Shown: positions 8,929 through 18,670, numbered from the stretch's first letter. The stretch is 64,000 nt of DNA from Eubacterium sp. (GCA_017634555.1 JAGBNF010000005.1:1-64000), one strand, 5' to 3'. Translations and numbers: made by a program. The notes: generated by a model not told the origin, from the letters alone.

Positions 8929-8975
8929 AAAAAGGATCATCCTGAAATCCATTCAAGATGATCCCATATTTTTCA
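8929..8975. terminator. Bidirectional terminator after the DUF1846 gene
   Basis: GGATCATC (8935-8942) pairs with GATGATCC (8958-8965). The minus strand then runs TTTTTT and the plus strand CATATTTTTC. It ends the DUF1846 transcript, about 55 bp after its stop. Confidence 0.8.
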
Positions 8976-9021
8976 TTAAAATGTACTGCTTAATATATAA
9001 AATGTACCACTCATCCACGAT

Positions 9022-10506
9022 TTAGGTGTGGAACAGCTTCTTGCTCTGATATTTCGGCTCGCATGTGAGATTTACACCAAGCTTCTTGAATACTCCCACA
9101 TCCACCTGTGAAAGGATTACTGAAGAGTGAACCTCTGTTCCCGCAAGATTAGGCAGCTGTGCATATGCTTCCTTTGCTGCAGGATTTGTAAGCGCCTCAA
9201 TTGAAAGAGCGATAAGAATCTCATCAATATGCAGAAGCGGATTGTGATTTCCGAGATACTTAACCTTGAGATCCATGATCGGCTCGATAACCTGTGGGGA
9301 AATGAGCTTTACAGGATCCTCTATTCCTGCAAGATATTTCAGTGCATTAAGGATAAGCGCTGATGAAGCACCAAGGAGCGGTGATGTCTTGCCTGTCATT
9401 ATAGTTCCGTCAGGAAACTCCATGGCAGCTGCAGGATTTCCTGTCTCTTCTGCTCTTATATTTGCTGCAGCAACTACAGGACGATCGCCGATGGCAAGAC
9501 CTGCCTTCTCCATAAGGAGCTTGATCTTATTAACTGCTGTATCTGTTCCTTCACCCTTACGTCTCTCACACATTGCATTGTAATAACGTCTGATGATTTC
9601 CTGATTTGCTGCATCCTTGCAAGCCTCGTCATATACTATACAGTAGCCGGCCATATTAACACCCATATCTGTAGGTGAATTGTATGGGCTCTTTCCCGAA
9701 ATCTTCTCGAACATTGTCTTAAGAACAGGGAATACCTCAACGTCTCTGTTATAGTTAACAACTGTCTCACCGTAAGCTTCAAGATGCCACGGATCGATCA
9801 TGTTAACATCATTGAGATCTGCTGTAGCAGCCTCGTATGCAAGATTTACAGGATGATTGAGTGGGATATTCCATATAGGGAATGTCTCGAACTTAGCATA
9901 TCCCGCATTTATACCTCTCTTCTGCTCATGGTAGAGCTGTGAGAGACATGTTGCCATCTTTCCGCTTCCAGGTCCCGGTGCGGTAACGACAACCAGCGGC
10001 TTTGTTGTTTCGATATAATCATTTCTTCCATATCCTTCGTCACTTACGATCTTAGGAATATCCGAAGGATATCCTTCGATAGGATAATGTCTGTATACCT
10101 TAAGTCCCAGTGCCTTAAGCTTCTTCTCGTAAGCAACTGCTGAAGGCTGCTCTGCAAACTTTGTAAGTACAACAGAACCTACATAAAGTCCGTTATTTGT
10201 AAAAGCATCGATGAGTCTCAGAACATCCATATCATATGTTATTCCGATATCACCACGAACCTTGTTCTTCTCGATATCACTTGCAGCGATAGCGATAACT
10301 ATCTCTGTCTGATCCTTCAGCTGCTTAAGCATTGTTATCTTTGAATCCGGCTTAAATCCCGGAAGAACTCTTGATGCATGATAATCATCAAAAAGCTTTC
10401 CACCGAACTCGAGATACAGCTTTCCACCGAACTGGTTTATTCTCTCCATGATATGTTTTGACTGCATATCAAGATATTTGTCATTGTCAAATCCTATACG
10501 TCCCAT
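9022..10506 (-). CDS. DUF1846 family protein
   Basis: A 494-residue member of the DUF1846 family, widespread in Firmicutes and without an agreed function. Diagnostic stretches are GRIGFDNDKYLDMQSKHIMERI at the start, a Rossmann-like region with a glycine-rich loop (VVVTAPGPGSGKMATCLSQLYHE, ~190-210) and the downstream HPVNLAYEAATADLNDVNMIDPWH. The loop suggests nucleotide binding. It starts 21 bp after the DUF1667 gene and may be the last gene of the flavoprotein operon. Confidence 0.88.
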   Translation of the reverse strand: MGRIGFDNDKYLDMQSKHIMERINQFGGKLYLEFGGKLFDDYHASRVLPGFKPDSKITMLKQLKDQTEIVIAIAASDIEKNKVRGDIGITYDMDVLRLIDAFTNNGLYVGSVVLTKFAEQPSAVAYEKKLKALGLKVYRHYPIEGYPSDIPKIVSDEGYGRNDYIETTKPLVVVTAPGPGSGKMATCLSQLYHEQKRGINAGYAKFETFPIWNIPLNHPVNLAYEAATADLNDVNMIDPWHLEAYGETVVNYNRDVEVFPVLKTMFEKISGKSPYNSPTDMGVNMAGYCIVYDEACKDAANQEIIRRYYNAMCERRKGEGTDTAVNKIKLLMEKAGLAIGDRPVVAAANIRAEETGNPAAAMEFPDGTIMTGKTSPLLGASSALILNALKYLAGIEDPVKLISPQVIEPIMDLKVKYLGNHNPLLHIDEILIALSIEALTNPAAKEAYAQLPNLAGTEVHSSVILSQVDVGVFKKLGVNLTCEPKYQSKKLFHT

Positions 10507-10527
10507 CTTTCATTCCTCATAAATTTT

Positions 10528-10896
10528 TTAAGCTTTCTCTGATACATTTTTTGTAGCTACAACATTTACACCCGTTCCTGCCACATTCTCTATAATTATA
10601 TCACCAATTTTCACAGGAGCAACCGTCTTTGCTTCGCGTATATATTTCATTACGTCGAAGATCTTCTCCTTCGGGATATCCGCCGCAGTCTTTACAGAGA
10701 CCATCGGGATCTCACCTCCCGCAACACGTACTATTGATGTCACGGTCCTGGTCGGAGCAGTTACCTCCTTGATTCCATACTCCTCGCCTCTCGGGCAGGT
10801 ATTGCCTGTCACTGTGACAGAGCCGTCATCAGCCTTCGTAACAACAAGGCTGCATCCCATAGGGCAATTGATACAAATAAGATCTGTCTTTTCCAT
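10528..10896 (-). CDS. DUF1667 small iron-sulfur-type protein
   Basis: A 122-residue protein with two cysteine pairs near the N terminus (CINCPMGC and TCPRG). The pattern resembles the cluster-binding N terminus of molybdopterin oxidoreductases, so a bound iron-sulfur centre is likely but not proven. DUF1667 genes regularly follow a pair of FAD oxidoreductase genes, as here (2-bp gap). I infer a subunit or electron-transfer partner of a glycerol-3-phosphate-dehydrogenase-like complex. Confidence 0.85.
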   Translation of the reverse strand: MEKTDLICINCPMGCSLVVTKADDGSVTVTGNTCPRGEEYGIKEVTAPTRTVTSIVRVAGGEIPMVSVKTAADIPKEKIFDVMKYIREAKTVAPVKIGDIIIENVAGTGVNVVATKNVSEKA

Positions 10897-10898
10897 AC

Positions 10899-12275
10899 TC
10901 AGCCCTCCGCATCCAGAACGGTAAGCTCTATAGGAACATTACCCGTTTCCGCTAAATCCTTTATGTCGGCAAGTGATGAAAGCATATCCTTCTTTACGTT
11001 AAGCTCCTCCATCTTGCCCGGTTCCATAACATTTTTCTTCAGCTCGAGCTTCTTTTCGCCCGCCACCATAAGGCACAGCTTCTTATTTCTTAAGACATCT
11101 CCTACACGGAATCTGATCGTTATGCGGTCATCCATTTCAGAAATGCATACCTTCTGCGGAACACTGTATCTGATTCCGCCGGAGCACTTGATATCGAAAA
11201 CATCCGATACTCCCCCGCCTGCCGCATTATCTTCCGCATTGCTGTCAGCTCCGCTGCCACCCATTGCTTCAGCAATCGCTGCCTGCTTCACATATTCGGC
11301 AGCCACCTTACCTGCACGTTCAGCCTCCGCCGAAACATAGTCAACAAGGTCATGGACATGGAGCACATTTCCACAGGCGAAAACTCCCGGAACCGAGGTC
11401 TCGAGATTATCTCTGACCACCGGTCCTCCGGTAACGCCGCTGATCTCCACTCCCGCACTTCGGCTGAGCTCGTTCTCCGGAAGAAGTCCGCATGACAGAA
11501 GCAGAGTATCACATTCGAAATGTATCGCCGTTCCCGGAATTATCTTCCTCGATGCATCAACCTCAGATATATCGATCCCTTCAACTCTTTCCTTACCGTA
11601 GATTTTTGATACGGTATGACTGAGAAGAAGCGGAATATCAAAATCCTTAAGGCATTGTACTATATTTCTCTGAAGTCCTCCCGAATATGGCATCAGTTCT
11701 GAAACAGCCAGCACCTCAGCACCCTCGAGAGTCATTCTCCTTGCCATGATAAGACCTATATCACCCGAGCCGAGAATTACGACTCTTCGGCCTATCATTT
11801 TGCCTTCGATATTGACCAGCCTCTGAGCTGTTCCCGCAGTATAGATTCCCGCTGGTCTGTAGCCCGGAAGTCCGAGTGCTCCTCTCGGCCTTTCCCTGCA
11901 GCCCATGGCAAGTATGACCGCATCGGCCTTTATAATTCTGGTTCCTTCTTCGGAATTCATCATCGTTACAAGCTTTGTTCCGTCAGCATCAACACTGATA
12001 TCAAGAACTATTGTTTCCAGCTTGTAATCTATATTCCTTTCCTCGGCTTCTTTGATAAATCTTGCCGCATACTCAGGTCCTGTAAGCTCCTCCTTAAAAC
12101 GATGGAGTCCGAAACCGTTATGTATGCACTGATTGAGAATTCCGCCGAGCCTGTCATCTCGTTCGATTATGAGCACATCCTTCAGTCCCGCATCGGTTGC
12201 CGCAACAGCCGCAGCAAGTCCCGCAGGTCCGCCGCCTACAATAACGAGTGATCTTTTGATATAAAGGTCTTCCAT
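10899..12275 (-). CDS. FAD/NAD(P)-dependent oxidoreductase
   Basis: Flavoprotein of the pyridine-nucleotide-disulfide oxidoreductase fold. It has an FAD-binding GGGPAG motif at the N terminus (VIVGGGPAGLAAAVAATDAG), a second NAD-binding GSGDIG (~165-180) and a C-terminal FAD contact (GVFACGNVLHVHDLVDYV). A CIHNGFG motif follows the first GG loop. A ~100-residue C-terminal extension is less conserved. One base separates it from the GlpA-like gene and two from the DUF1667 gene, so the three are translated together. By analogy this subunit links glycerol-3-phosphate oxidation to NAD or another carrier. Confidence 0.85.
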   Translation of the reverse strand: MEDLYIKRSLVIVGGGPAGLAAAVAATDAGLKDVLIIERDDRLGGILNQCIHNGFGLHRFKEELTGPEYAARFIKEAEERNIDYKLETIVLDISVDADGTKLVTMMNSEEGTRIIKADAVILAMGCRERPRGALGLPGYRPAGIYTAGTAQRLVNIEGKMIGRRVVILGSGDIGLIMARRMTLEGAEVLAVSELMPYSGGLQRNIVQCLKDFDIPLLLSHTVSKIYGKERVEGIDISEVDASRKIIPGTAIHFECDTLLLSCGLLPENELSRSAGVEISGVTGGPVVRDNLETSVPGVFACGNVLHVHDLVDYVSAEAERAGKVAAEYVKQAAIAEAMGGSGADSNAEDNAAGGGVSDVFDIKCSGGIRYSVPQKVCISEMDDRITIRFRVGDVLRNKKLCLMVAGEKKLELKKNVMEPGKMEELNVKKDMLSSLADIKDLAETGNVPIELTVLDAEG

Positions 12276-12276
12276 A

Positions 12277-13713
12277 TCACATCACCTCCCCTGTAAGCAG
12301 TTCCGAGCCCGGAATATTCTTGCAGACTTCCTCCTCGGAACACTCCAGCTCACGGGCAAGTATCTCTATTGCCCTCGGCGTACAGAATCCGGCCTGACAT
12401 CTTCCCATTCCCTGACGGACTCTTCTTTTGATTCCGTCCAGAGATCTTGCTCCCACAGGACGTCTTATCGCATCTTCGATCTCGCCCTCGGTAACCTCTT
12501 CGCATCTGCAGACTATACGTCCGTATTCAGGCCTCTCGGCTATCAGCTTATTTCTTTCTTCAGGAGACAGCTTTGTGATCCTTACAAAGCCCTTTCTCTC
12601 ATCTTTAAAATCATCCTTCTCGGAAGCCCCTGCCTTTTCGGCAATCAGCTTCGCAAGATACTCTCCTATAGCAGGAGCCGAACTGAGTCCCGGAGACTCA
12701 ATTCCCGCAGCATTGAAGAAGCCTTCGCTGTCCTCAGCTTCTCCTATTATAAAATCATCACCCTTCTCATGAGCTCTGAGCCCTGCAAAGGATGTAATTG
12801 TCTTATTATATGGAATATTCGGTACGGAAAGAAGGGCCTTACTCTTTATCTCATCCATGCCTTCCGCTGTAACAGATGTATCTTCCTTATCATCGAGATC
12901 AGCCGCATTAGGTCCGACCAGAAGATTTCCGTGAACCGTCGGAGTAACGAGAACGCCCTTACCAAGCTTCGTCGGAAGCTGGAAGATGGTATGATCCACA
13001 AGACCTCCGGTCTCCCTGTCCATAAGAACATACTCACCCCTTCTCGGCGTGATCGACATCGTTTTTTTCGAAACAATGTTGTTTATCTTATCGGCATAGA
13101 TACCTGCCGCATTAACAACATATTTCACATCATATTTTTCCTGTCCGTTGACCGACAGAATATATCTGTCATCCCTGCGGGAAATGTGCGTAATCTCTTC
13201 AATGAAACGAAACTCAGTTCCGTTCTCTGCTGCATTTTCCGCAAATGCGATGGTCATAAGAAACGGACATACTATTCCACCGTGAGGAACCAGTAGAGCT
13301 TCTGCAACCTCTTCCGAAAGTGCCGGCTCTATCTGCCTTGCTCTGTCACCGGAAATGATCTCCAGATCCCTTACTCCGTTCTTCTCCCCTCTTTCAAGGA
13401 GTGTAACAAGTCCCTCATGTCCTTCCGGACTGAGACTGATAACCATAGAACCGTTCTCTCTGTAATCGAAATCCAGCTTCTTTGAGAGCTGACGTATCAG
13501 CTCCGAACCCCTCACATTAAATTCAGCCTTGAGTGTTCCCGGAACCGCATCATAGCCCGCATGGACTATGGCACTGTTTGCCTTTGATGTACCCGAACAG
13601 ACATCCTCGTCTTTCTCCACAACAACTGTGGAAAGGCTGTAACGTGATAACTCTCTTGCGATCGAAGTACCTACGACCCCCGCTCCGATCACCGCCACAT
13701 CAAATCTTTCCAT
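12277..13713 (-). CDS. GlpA-like FAD-dependent dehydrogenase with BFD-type Fe-S domain
   Basis: Likely anaerobic glycerol-3-phosphate dehydrogenase-type flavoprotein. The N terminus binds FAD (VAVIGAGVVGTSIARELSRY) and is a DAO-type domain. It ends in a BFD-like [2Fe-2S] domain with CRCEEVTEGEIEDAI and CQAGFC, giving the four cluster cysteines. Length 478 residues. It is the first gene of the operon with the FAD/NAD oxidoreductase and DUF1667 genes, an arrangement known in Firmicutes for glycerol-3-phosphate oxidation. The substrate is assigned by family similarity only; no glpK or glpF is in the window. Confidence 0.8.
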   Translation of the reverse strand: MERFDVAVIGAGVVGTSIARELSRYSLSTVVVEKDEDVCSGTSKANSAIVHAGYDAVPGTLKAEFNVRGSELIRQLSKKLDFDYRENGSMVISLSPEGHEGLVTLLERGEKNGVRDLEIISGDRARQIEPALSEEVAEALLVPHGGIVCPFLMTIAFAENAAENGTEFRFIEEITHISRRDDRYILSVNGQEKYDVKYVVNAAGIYADKINNIVSKKTMSITPRRGEYVLMDRETGGLVDHTIFQLPTKLGKGVLVTPTVHGNLLVGPNAADLDDKEDTSVTAEGMDEIKSKALLSVPNIPYNKTITSFAGLRAHEKGDDFIIGEAEDSEGFFNAAGIESPGLSSAPAIGEYLAKLIAEKAGASEKDDFKDERKGFVRITKLSPEERNKLIAERPEYGRIVCRCEEVTEGEIEDAIRRPVGARSLDGIKRRVRQGMGRCQAGFCTPRAIEILARELECSEEEVCKNIPGSELLTGEVM

Positions 13714-13756
13714 ATTATCACCTTCTCACATTGATATGTATCGCTGTTACCCCTGT

Positions 13757-13782
13757 CTGTATTTATCACAGAATAAATACAG
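13757..13782. promoter_or_regulatory. Palindrome upstream of the flavoprotein operon
   Basis: CTGTATTTA (13757-13765) and TAAATACAG (13774-13782) are perfect 9-bp arms around TCACAGAA. It lies 45 bp upstream of the GlpA-like start and has no T tract, so an operator is more likely than a terminator. Confidence 0.5.
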
Positions 13783-13805
13783 ATTAAATTACGAATCCAA
13801 TCAAA

Positions 13806-14267
13806 TTATAACGCATAATTAAATATAAGTGCCATTGCGATACCCAGCAGAAATCCTGCGAAAACCTGAATAGGAGTATGTCCTATAAATTCCTTCAGTT
13901 TCACCTCCGCTGATATTTCCGTATCACCAAGTTTCTGGAACATATTGATCAGTTCATTAATGACCTGTGCCTGCTTTCCGGCTTCAAGTCTTACCCCCAT
14001 AGCATCATGCATTACAATGATTGCAAGAATACATGCAATTGCAAAATATGCTGAACCGAAGCCACATTCCAGACCCGTTGAAACGGCAACCGCAGTAACC
14101 GTTGATGAATGTGCACTTGGCATACCTCCGTCTCCGACAAGTCTTTCCAGTCTGAACTGTCTGTTTACAATGAGGTGTACCAGAGTCTTGAGCACCTGGG
14201 CTGTAGCCCAGCCCAGTACTCCCGACATTAATATTCTGTTGGAAAATATCTCTTTAATTATTTCCAT
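13806..14267 (-). CDS. Divergent PAP2 family (DUF212) membrane protein
   Basis: A 153-residue membrane protein of the divergent PAP2 family (YuiD-like), related to acid phosphatase and haloperoxidase folds. The signature GDGGMPSAHSSTVTAVAVSTG is present, followed by VMHDAMGVRLEAGKQAQVIN and a C-terminal GHTPIQVFAG. Function unproven; lipid phosphatase activity is suggested by the family. The ATG at 14267 follows AAGGAG and overlaps the end of the Ca2+-ATPase gene by 14 bp, so the two are translationally coupled. Confidence 0.85.
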   Translation of the reverse strand: MEIIKEIFSNRILMSGVLGWATAQVLKTLVHLIVNRQFRLERLVGDGGMPSAHSSTVTAVAVSTGLECGFGSAYFAIACILAIIVMHDAMGVRLEAGKQAQVINELINMFQKLGDTEISAEVKLKEFIGHTPIQVFAGFLLGIAMALIFNYAL

Positions 14268-17031
14268 GAATGCTCCTTTGAATAAGCTTTGCGATCTCAA
14301 CAATAGGAATTATGAGTAAAGCTATTCCGACTGCCGTAAAGAATTCCTTAACCGTAAGCGGATTGAATGAGAAAATCTTTGCAAGCGCAGGAACATAGAT
14401 GATGACTATTGTTAAAACTACTGAAAATACAAGTGTTCCCCATAACAGCTTGTTCTGCTTCTTAAGCTTGAAGAGTGATTCTCTTCTTGAACGAAGATTG
14501 AAGCTGTGGAAAACTTCTATCATTGAAAGTGTCAGGAATGCCATTGTCATTCCGTTCTGTGATATAAACTTCTCTGCTGCCATTCCGGCCGTAACAGCCT
14601 TTCCGTCAGCAAAGAAAACACCGAGCTTATATGATATTACCGTAATAACTGCGATAACAAAGCCCTGAAGTATTACATCAACTCCGAGTCCTCCGGAGAA
14701 TATACCCTCTGACTTCTTACGAGGCGGCTGCTTCATAACACCCTCTTCTGCCTCTTCCATTCCGAGACCGATTGCCGGGAAGCAGTCTGTGATAAGATTG
14801 ATCCACAGAAGATGCGCAGGCTTAAGTATCGTAAAGTTCATTATTGTTGCAATGAATATTGCGATAACCTCTGCAAGATTAGAAGAAAGCAGGAACTGAA
14901 TAGCCTTACGGATATTGTCATAGATTCTTCTTCCTTCAGCTACAGCCGATACGATTGTTGCAAAGTTATCATCCGCAAGGATCATATCCGCAACATTCTT
15001 TGTAACGTCGGTACCTGTGATACCCATTCCGACACCGATATCAGCCGACTTGATCGAAGGTGCATCATTTACACCGTCACCGGTCATGGCTGTAACCTTG
15101 CCCTGTGCCTTCCATGCTTTAACTATACGAACCTTATGCTCAGGCTGAACTCTCGCATATACCGAAAAATCCTTTACATGCTCTGCAAAGTATTCATCGG
15201 AAAGCTCTGAAAGTTCTGCACCTGTTATAGCCTCATATGTTACTGCATTGCCGTTCTCATCAACTCCGTCAAGAATTCCAAGCTCCTTGGCAATGGCAAC
15301 TGCAGTATCTCTGTGATCGCCTGTGATCATTACAGGTCTTATTCCTGCCATGCGGCATCTCTCAATAGCGACCTTAACCTCAGGTCTGATCGGATCGATC
15401 ATTCCGTCGAGTCCCACAAAGATAAGATTCTTCTCAAGGCTTTCCGGTGCAAAATCCGAAGGAGCCTCATCGAAAGTCTTTACTCCGAGTGCAAGAACTC
15501 TGAGTGCCTTGTCAGCCATACTCTTGTTGAACTCTTTAATATCATTCATGGTTTCGGCATCCATCTCATAAACCTTACCGTTCTTGAGATAGTACTTGCA
15601 ACATGCAAGAACACAGTCAGGTGCACCCTTTGTGAATTGGATATATGAACCATCGCTTATCGCGATACCGCCATCGGCAGCGTCCACATTTCCTATGACC
15701 TTATGAACTGTTGTCATCATTTTTCTGAGTGAATCGAAAGGAGCTTCTCCAACTCTCGGATACGCTTCCTTAAGATCATACTTCGGCATAGCGTACTTAG
15801 CTGCATCTGTAACGAGTGCACACTCTGTAGCTTCACCTACTGCCTTATCGGTCTCCCACTCTGCATCTGAACACAGAGCCATACCTCTTACAAGAAGAAG
15901 GTTTTCACCGATCAGCTTATTATCATCTGTAACGTCAGTACTTCCGGTATCGACCGTAACGTGCTGAACAACTGTCATCTTATTCTGTGTCAGAGTACCT
16001 GTCTTATCGGAACAGATGATCTCTGTACATCCAAGAGTCTCAACCGCAGTAAGCTTACGGATGATTGCCTTATTCTTGGACATCTTTGTTACACCGATTG
16101 AAAGAAGTACAGTAACAACTGCTGCAAGTCCTTCAGGTATAGCCGCAACCGCAAGTGAGATTGCAACCATAAATGTGTTAATGAAAAATTCTCCGTTAAG
16201 GCCCTGGCCCGAAACAAGATTTCTGATTATATTGATTGCAAAGATCACTCCACAGATAACGATTACCATTATCGAAAGGATCTTTGAAAGCTCGTTGAGC
16301 TTGATCTGAAGAGGAGTCTCCTCATTCTCTGCCTGAGTAAGCTGATCTGCTATCTTACCCATTTCAGTTGTCATACCTGTATCGGTAACAACTGCCTTGC
16401 ATCGACCGTACTGCACTGATGATCCCATGTAGATCATGTTAGCTCTGTCACCCAGCGGTACATCTGTTGCTCCGCCTGTCGAAAGAACATCTGCTGTCTT
16501 GTCTGAAGGAACAGACTCTCCGGTAAGCGCGGCTTCCTCACATTTAAGAGACGCTGCTTCTATAATTCTCGCATCCGCAGGAACTGCATCTCCTGCCTCA
16601 AGAGAAATGATATCTCCCGGAACAAGCTCCGAAGAATGAATAACCTTTACTTCGCCGTCACGGATAACCTTTGTTGTAGCCGCTGCGATTTCCTGAAGTG
16701 CCGCTATGGCAGATTCAGCCTTGGATTCCTGATACACTCCGAGAATGGCATTTACTATTACTACTGTAAGGATTATGAAAACATCAGCAAATCCTTCTTT
16801 TGAGATTGCTGCGGTAATCGCCGAGATAAGTGCCGCTACTATGAGAACGATGGTCATCGGCTCACATATTTCCTTAAGGAACTTGTGAATGATGCTTTCC
16901 TTCTCTTTTTCTGCAAGCTTGTTTTCTCCGAATTCCGCAATTCGCTTTTTGGCTTCTGCCTCTGTAAGACCTGACTCCTGAGACTTCTTCTCAGCCAATA
17001 CATCGGCAGCACTTTCAAGATAATATTTCAT
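14254..17031 (-). CDS. Calcium-type P-type ATPase
   Basis: Cation pump of the P2 (SERCA/PMCA-like) class, 925 residues. Seen in order: cation-ATPase N-terminal domain, first membrane helices, TGES actuator loop, PEGLAAVVTVLLSIGV in helix M4 that forms the Ca2+ site, phosphorylation motif DKTGTLTQNKM, ATP-site KGAPD, hinge TGDGVNDAPSIK, then six C-terminal helices. The PEGL motif favours calcium export. It lies downstream of pyk, is coupled to the PAP2 gene, and has AGGAAAGG ahead of its ATG. Confidence 0.88.
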   Translation of the reverse strand: MKYYLESAADVLAEKKSQESGLTEAEAKKRIAEFGENKLAEKEKESIIHKFLKEICEPMTIVLIVAALISAITAAISKEGFADVFIILTVVIVNAILGVYQESKAESAIAALQEIAAATTKVIRDGEVKVIHSSELVPGDIISLEAGDAVPADARIIEAASLKCEEAALTGESVPSDKTADVLSTGGATDVPLGDRANMIYMGSSVQYGRCKAVVTDTGMTTEMGKIADQLTQAENEETPLQIKLNELSKILSIMVIVICGVIFAINIIRNLVSGQGLNGEFFINTFMVAISLAVAAIPEGLAAVVTVLLSIGVTKMSKNKAIIRKLTAVETLGCTEIICSDKTGTLTQNKMTVVQHVTVDTGSTDVTDDNKLIGENLLLVRGMALCSDAEWETDKAVGEATECALVTDAAKYAMPKYDLKEAYPRVGEAPFDSLRKMMTTVHKVIGNVDAADGGIAISDGSYIQFTKGAPDCVLACCKYYLKNGKVYEMDAETMNDIKEFNKSMADKALRVLALGVKTFDEAPSDFAPESLEKNLIFVGLDGMIDPIRPEVKVAIERCRMAGIRPVMITGDHRDTAVAIAKELGILDGVDENGNAVTYEAITGAELSELSDEYFAEHVKDFSVYARVQPEHKVRIVKAWKAQGKVTAMTGDGVNDAPSIKSADIGVGMGITGTDVTKNVADMILADDNFATIVSAVAEGRRIYDNIRKAIQFLLSSNLAEVIAIFIATIMNFTILKPAHLLWINLITDCFPAIGLGMEEAEEGVMKQPPRKKSEGIFSGGLGVDVILQGFVIAVITVISYKLGVFFADGKAVTAGMAAEKFISQNGMTMAFLTLSMIEVFHSFNLRSRRESLFKLKKQNKLLWGTLVFSVVLTIVIIYVPALAKIFSFNPLTVKEFFTAVGIALLIIPIVEIAKLIQRSIHGNN

Positions 17032-17103
17032 TTTTAGTCACTTTACCTTTCCTGATATAAATACTTTCTTACTAAATGTTTCTTTGATTTTTTTATCAAT
17101 AGT

Positions 17104-17168
17104 CTTAATCGATTGTCTTACTTGATTGCCTTACTTGATAGTATTACTTGATCATATTACTCGATTGT
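17104..17168. repeat. Five 13-bp tandem repeats spanning the pyk stop codon
   Basis: Units cttaatcgattgt, cttacttgattgc, cttacttgatagt, attacttgatcat and attactcgattgt fill 17104-17168 without gaps. The pyk stop codon (17157-17159) lies in the last unit. The 13-bp period is out of frame. The tract occupies the pyk-ATPase gap, where no clear terminator is seen. Confidence 0.85.
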
Positions 17169-18575
17169 CTCAACCTTGATAAGATTTGTGTTACCTGATG
17201 TTCCGTTAAGCACTCCGCCTGTAAGAACTACATTGTCCCCCGACTGCAGTTCAAAATTCACCTTGGCTTCTCTAAGAGAGTTAAGGAACATTTCTTCCAT
17301 TGTGTCATAGGTTCCGCAAAGTACAGGAGTAACTCCCCAGCTGAGGTTCTGCTTTCTCCATACTCTTGTGGATGTTGTCATTCCGATGATGTCAACAGGA
17401 CATCTGAAACGGCTTACCATTCTTGATGTACGTCCGCTGAGAGAATTGACTACGATTGCCTTAGCCTCTACATCGATAGCCATCTGACATATAGAATGTG
17501 ATACGGCATCAAGAACGCTTCTTACTTCGAAATCCGCATTGCGGAATCTCTTCTTATAATTTATCTGCTGCTCGGTAAACATTACTGTCTTAACCATAGT
17601 CTCAACAGCCTCAACCGGATACTTACCGCTTGCTGACTCACCTGAAAGCATAACTGCGGATGTACCGTCATAAACAGCATTTGCAACGTCAGAAATCTCA
17701 GCTCTTGTAGGACGAGGATTCTGGATCATTGACTCAAGCATTTCTGTAGCTGTGATAACTCTTGAACCCAGCATACGGCACTTGCTAATCAGATACTTCT
17801 GAATTGAAGGAACCTCGATATTCGGAATCTCCACACCGAGATCTCCACGTGCAATCATGATACCGTCTGAAAGCTGGCATATTTCTTCAATATTATCTAC
17901 ACCTGAACGGTTCTCAATCTTTGCGATGATCTCAACATCTTCTCCTCCGTTCTCATCAAGGAAATCTCTGATTGCCTGAACATCATTCTTATTTGATACG
18001 AAAGATGCAGCGACAAAATCAATTCCATGCTTAAGACCAAAAAGAATGTCTTCCTTATCCTGATCGCTTAGGAACGGATGATCCAGTACCTTGTTCGGGA
18101 AGTTCATACTCTTTCTGTCTGAAAGAGCTCCTCCAGCAAGACATGTACATACTGCATCGTTACCCTTGATCTCAGTAACCTCAAATATTACAAGACCGTT
18201 GTTAACAAGAATTCTGTCTCCCGGCTGAAGATTGTCCGTGAGATGTTCGAAATTCACAGATACTCTCTCGTTGTTACCTACTACATCCTCTGTAGTAAAA
18301 GTAAAGGTATCACCCTCTGAAAGATTGATCTTTCCGTTTTCGAAAGTCTTGATTCTATATTCAGGTCCCTTGGTATCAAGCATGATTGCTATAGGAAGGT
18401 GCAGGTCTGCTCTTACCTTCTTGATCGCATCAAACTTCTTTTTCTGCTCTGCATGAGTACCATGTGAGAAATTCAGTCTGGCAACATCCATACCTGCAAG
18501 CATCAGCTTTCTGATCATCTCCTCACTTTCACTTGCCGGACCGATGGTACATATAACCTTGGTTTTTCTCTTCAT
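17157..18575 (-). CDS. pyk: Pyruvate kinase
   Basis: Last step of glycolysis: PEP plus ADP to pyruvate plus ATP. Motifs include the N-terminal KVICTIGPAS, ARLNFSHG, DTKGPEYR, the active-site signature with IAKIENRSGVDNI and MIARGDLGVEIP, and ATEMLESM. At 472 residues it is the short form without the C-terminal PEP-utiliser-like extension found in some Firmicutes. GGGAGA precedes the ATG. It has its own promoter and leader hairpin, and its last codons are part of a 13-bp tandem repeat tract. Confidence 0.95.
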   Translation of the reverse strand: MKRKTKVICTIGPASESEEMIRKLMLAGMDVARLNFSHGTHAEQKKKFDAIKKVRADLHLPIAIMLDTKGPEYRIKTFENGKINLSEGDTFTFTTEDVVGNNERVSVNFEHLTDNLQPGDRILVNNGLVIFEVTEIKGNDAVCTCLAGGALSDRKSMNFPNKVLDHPFLSDQDKEDILFGLKHGIDFVAASFVSNKNDVQAIRDFLDENGGEDVEIIAKIENRSGVDNIEEICQLSDGIMIARGDLGVEIPNIEVPSIQKYLISKCRMLGSRVITATEMLESMIQNPRPTRAEISDVANAVYDGTSAVMLSGESASGKYPVEAVETMVKTVMFTEQQINYKKRFRNADFEVRSVLDAVSHSICQMAIDVEAKAIVVNSLSGRTSRMVSRFRCPVDIIGMTTSTRVWRKQNLSWGVTPVLCGTYDTMEEMFLNSLREAKVNFELQSGDNVVLTGGVLNGTSGNTNLIKVETIE

Positions 18576-18606
18576 AGTGTTTTCTCCCTATATTTAAATG
18601 TATATA

Positions 18607-18628
18607 GCCGGTACAAATTCGCACCGGC
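18607..18628 (-). other. Hairpin in the pyk leader
   Basis: GCCGGT (18607-18612) pairs with ACCGGC (18623-18628) just downstream of the predicted pyk transcription start. It lacks a U tract, so it looks like a 5' stabilising hairpin and not a terminator. Confidence 0.45.
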
Positions 18629-18641
18629 GCCTTAAGCTCCT

Positions 18642-18670
18642 AGTTTAAAATATCTGTCATTACATGTCAA
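18642..18670 (-). promoter_or_regulatory. pyk promoter
   Basis: Minus strand TTGACA (18665-18670), 17-bp spacer, TAAACT (18642-18647), about 65 bp before the pyk start codon. Confidence 0.7.

Noticed and set aside
18607-18628. Terminator upstream of pyk
   Set aside because: The hairpin has no U tract and lies after the pyk promoter, so it is treated as a leader hairpin.
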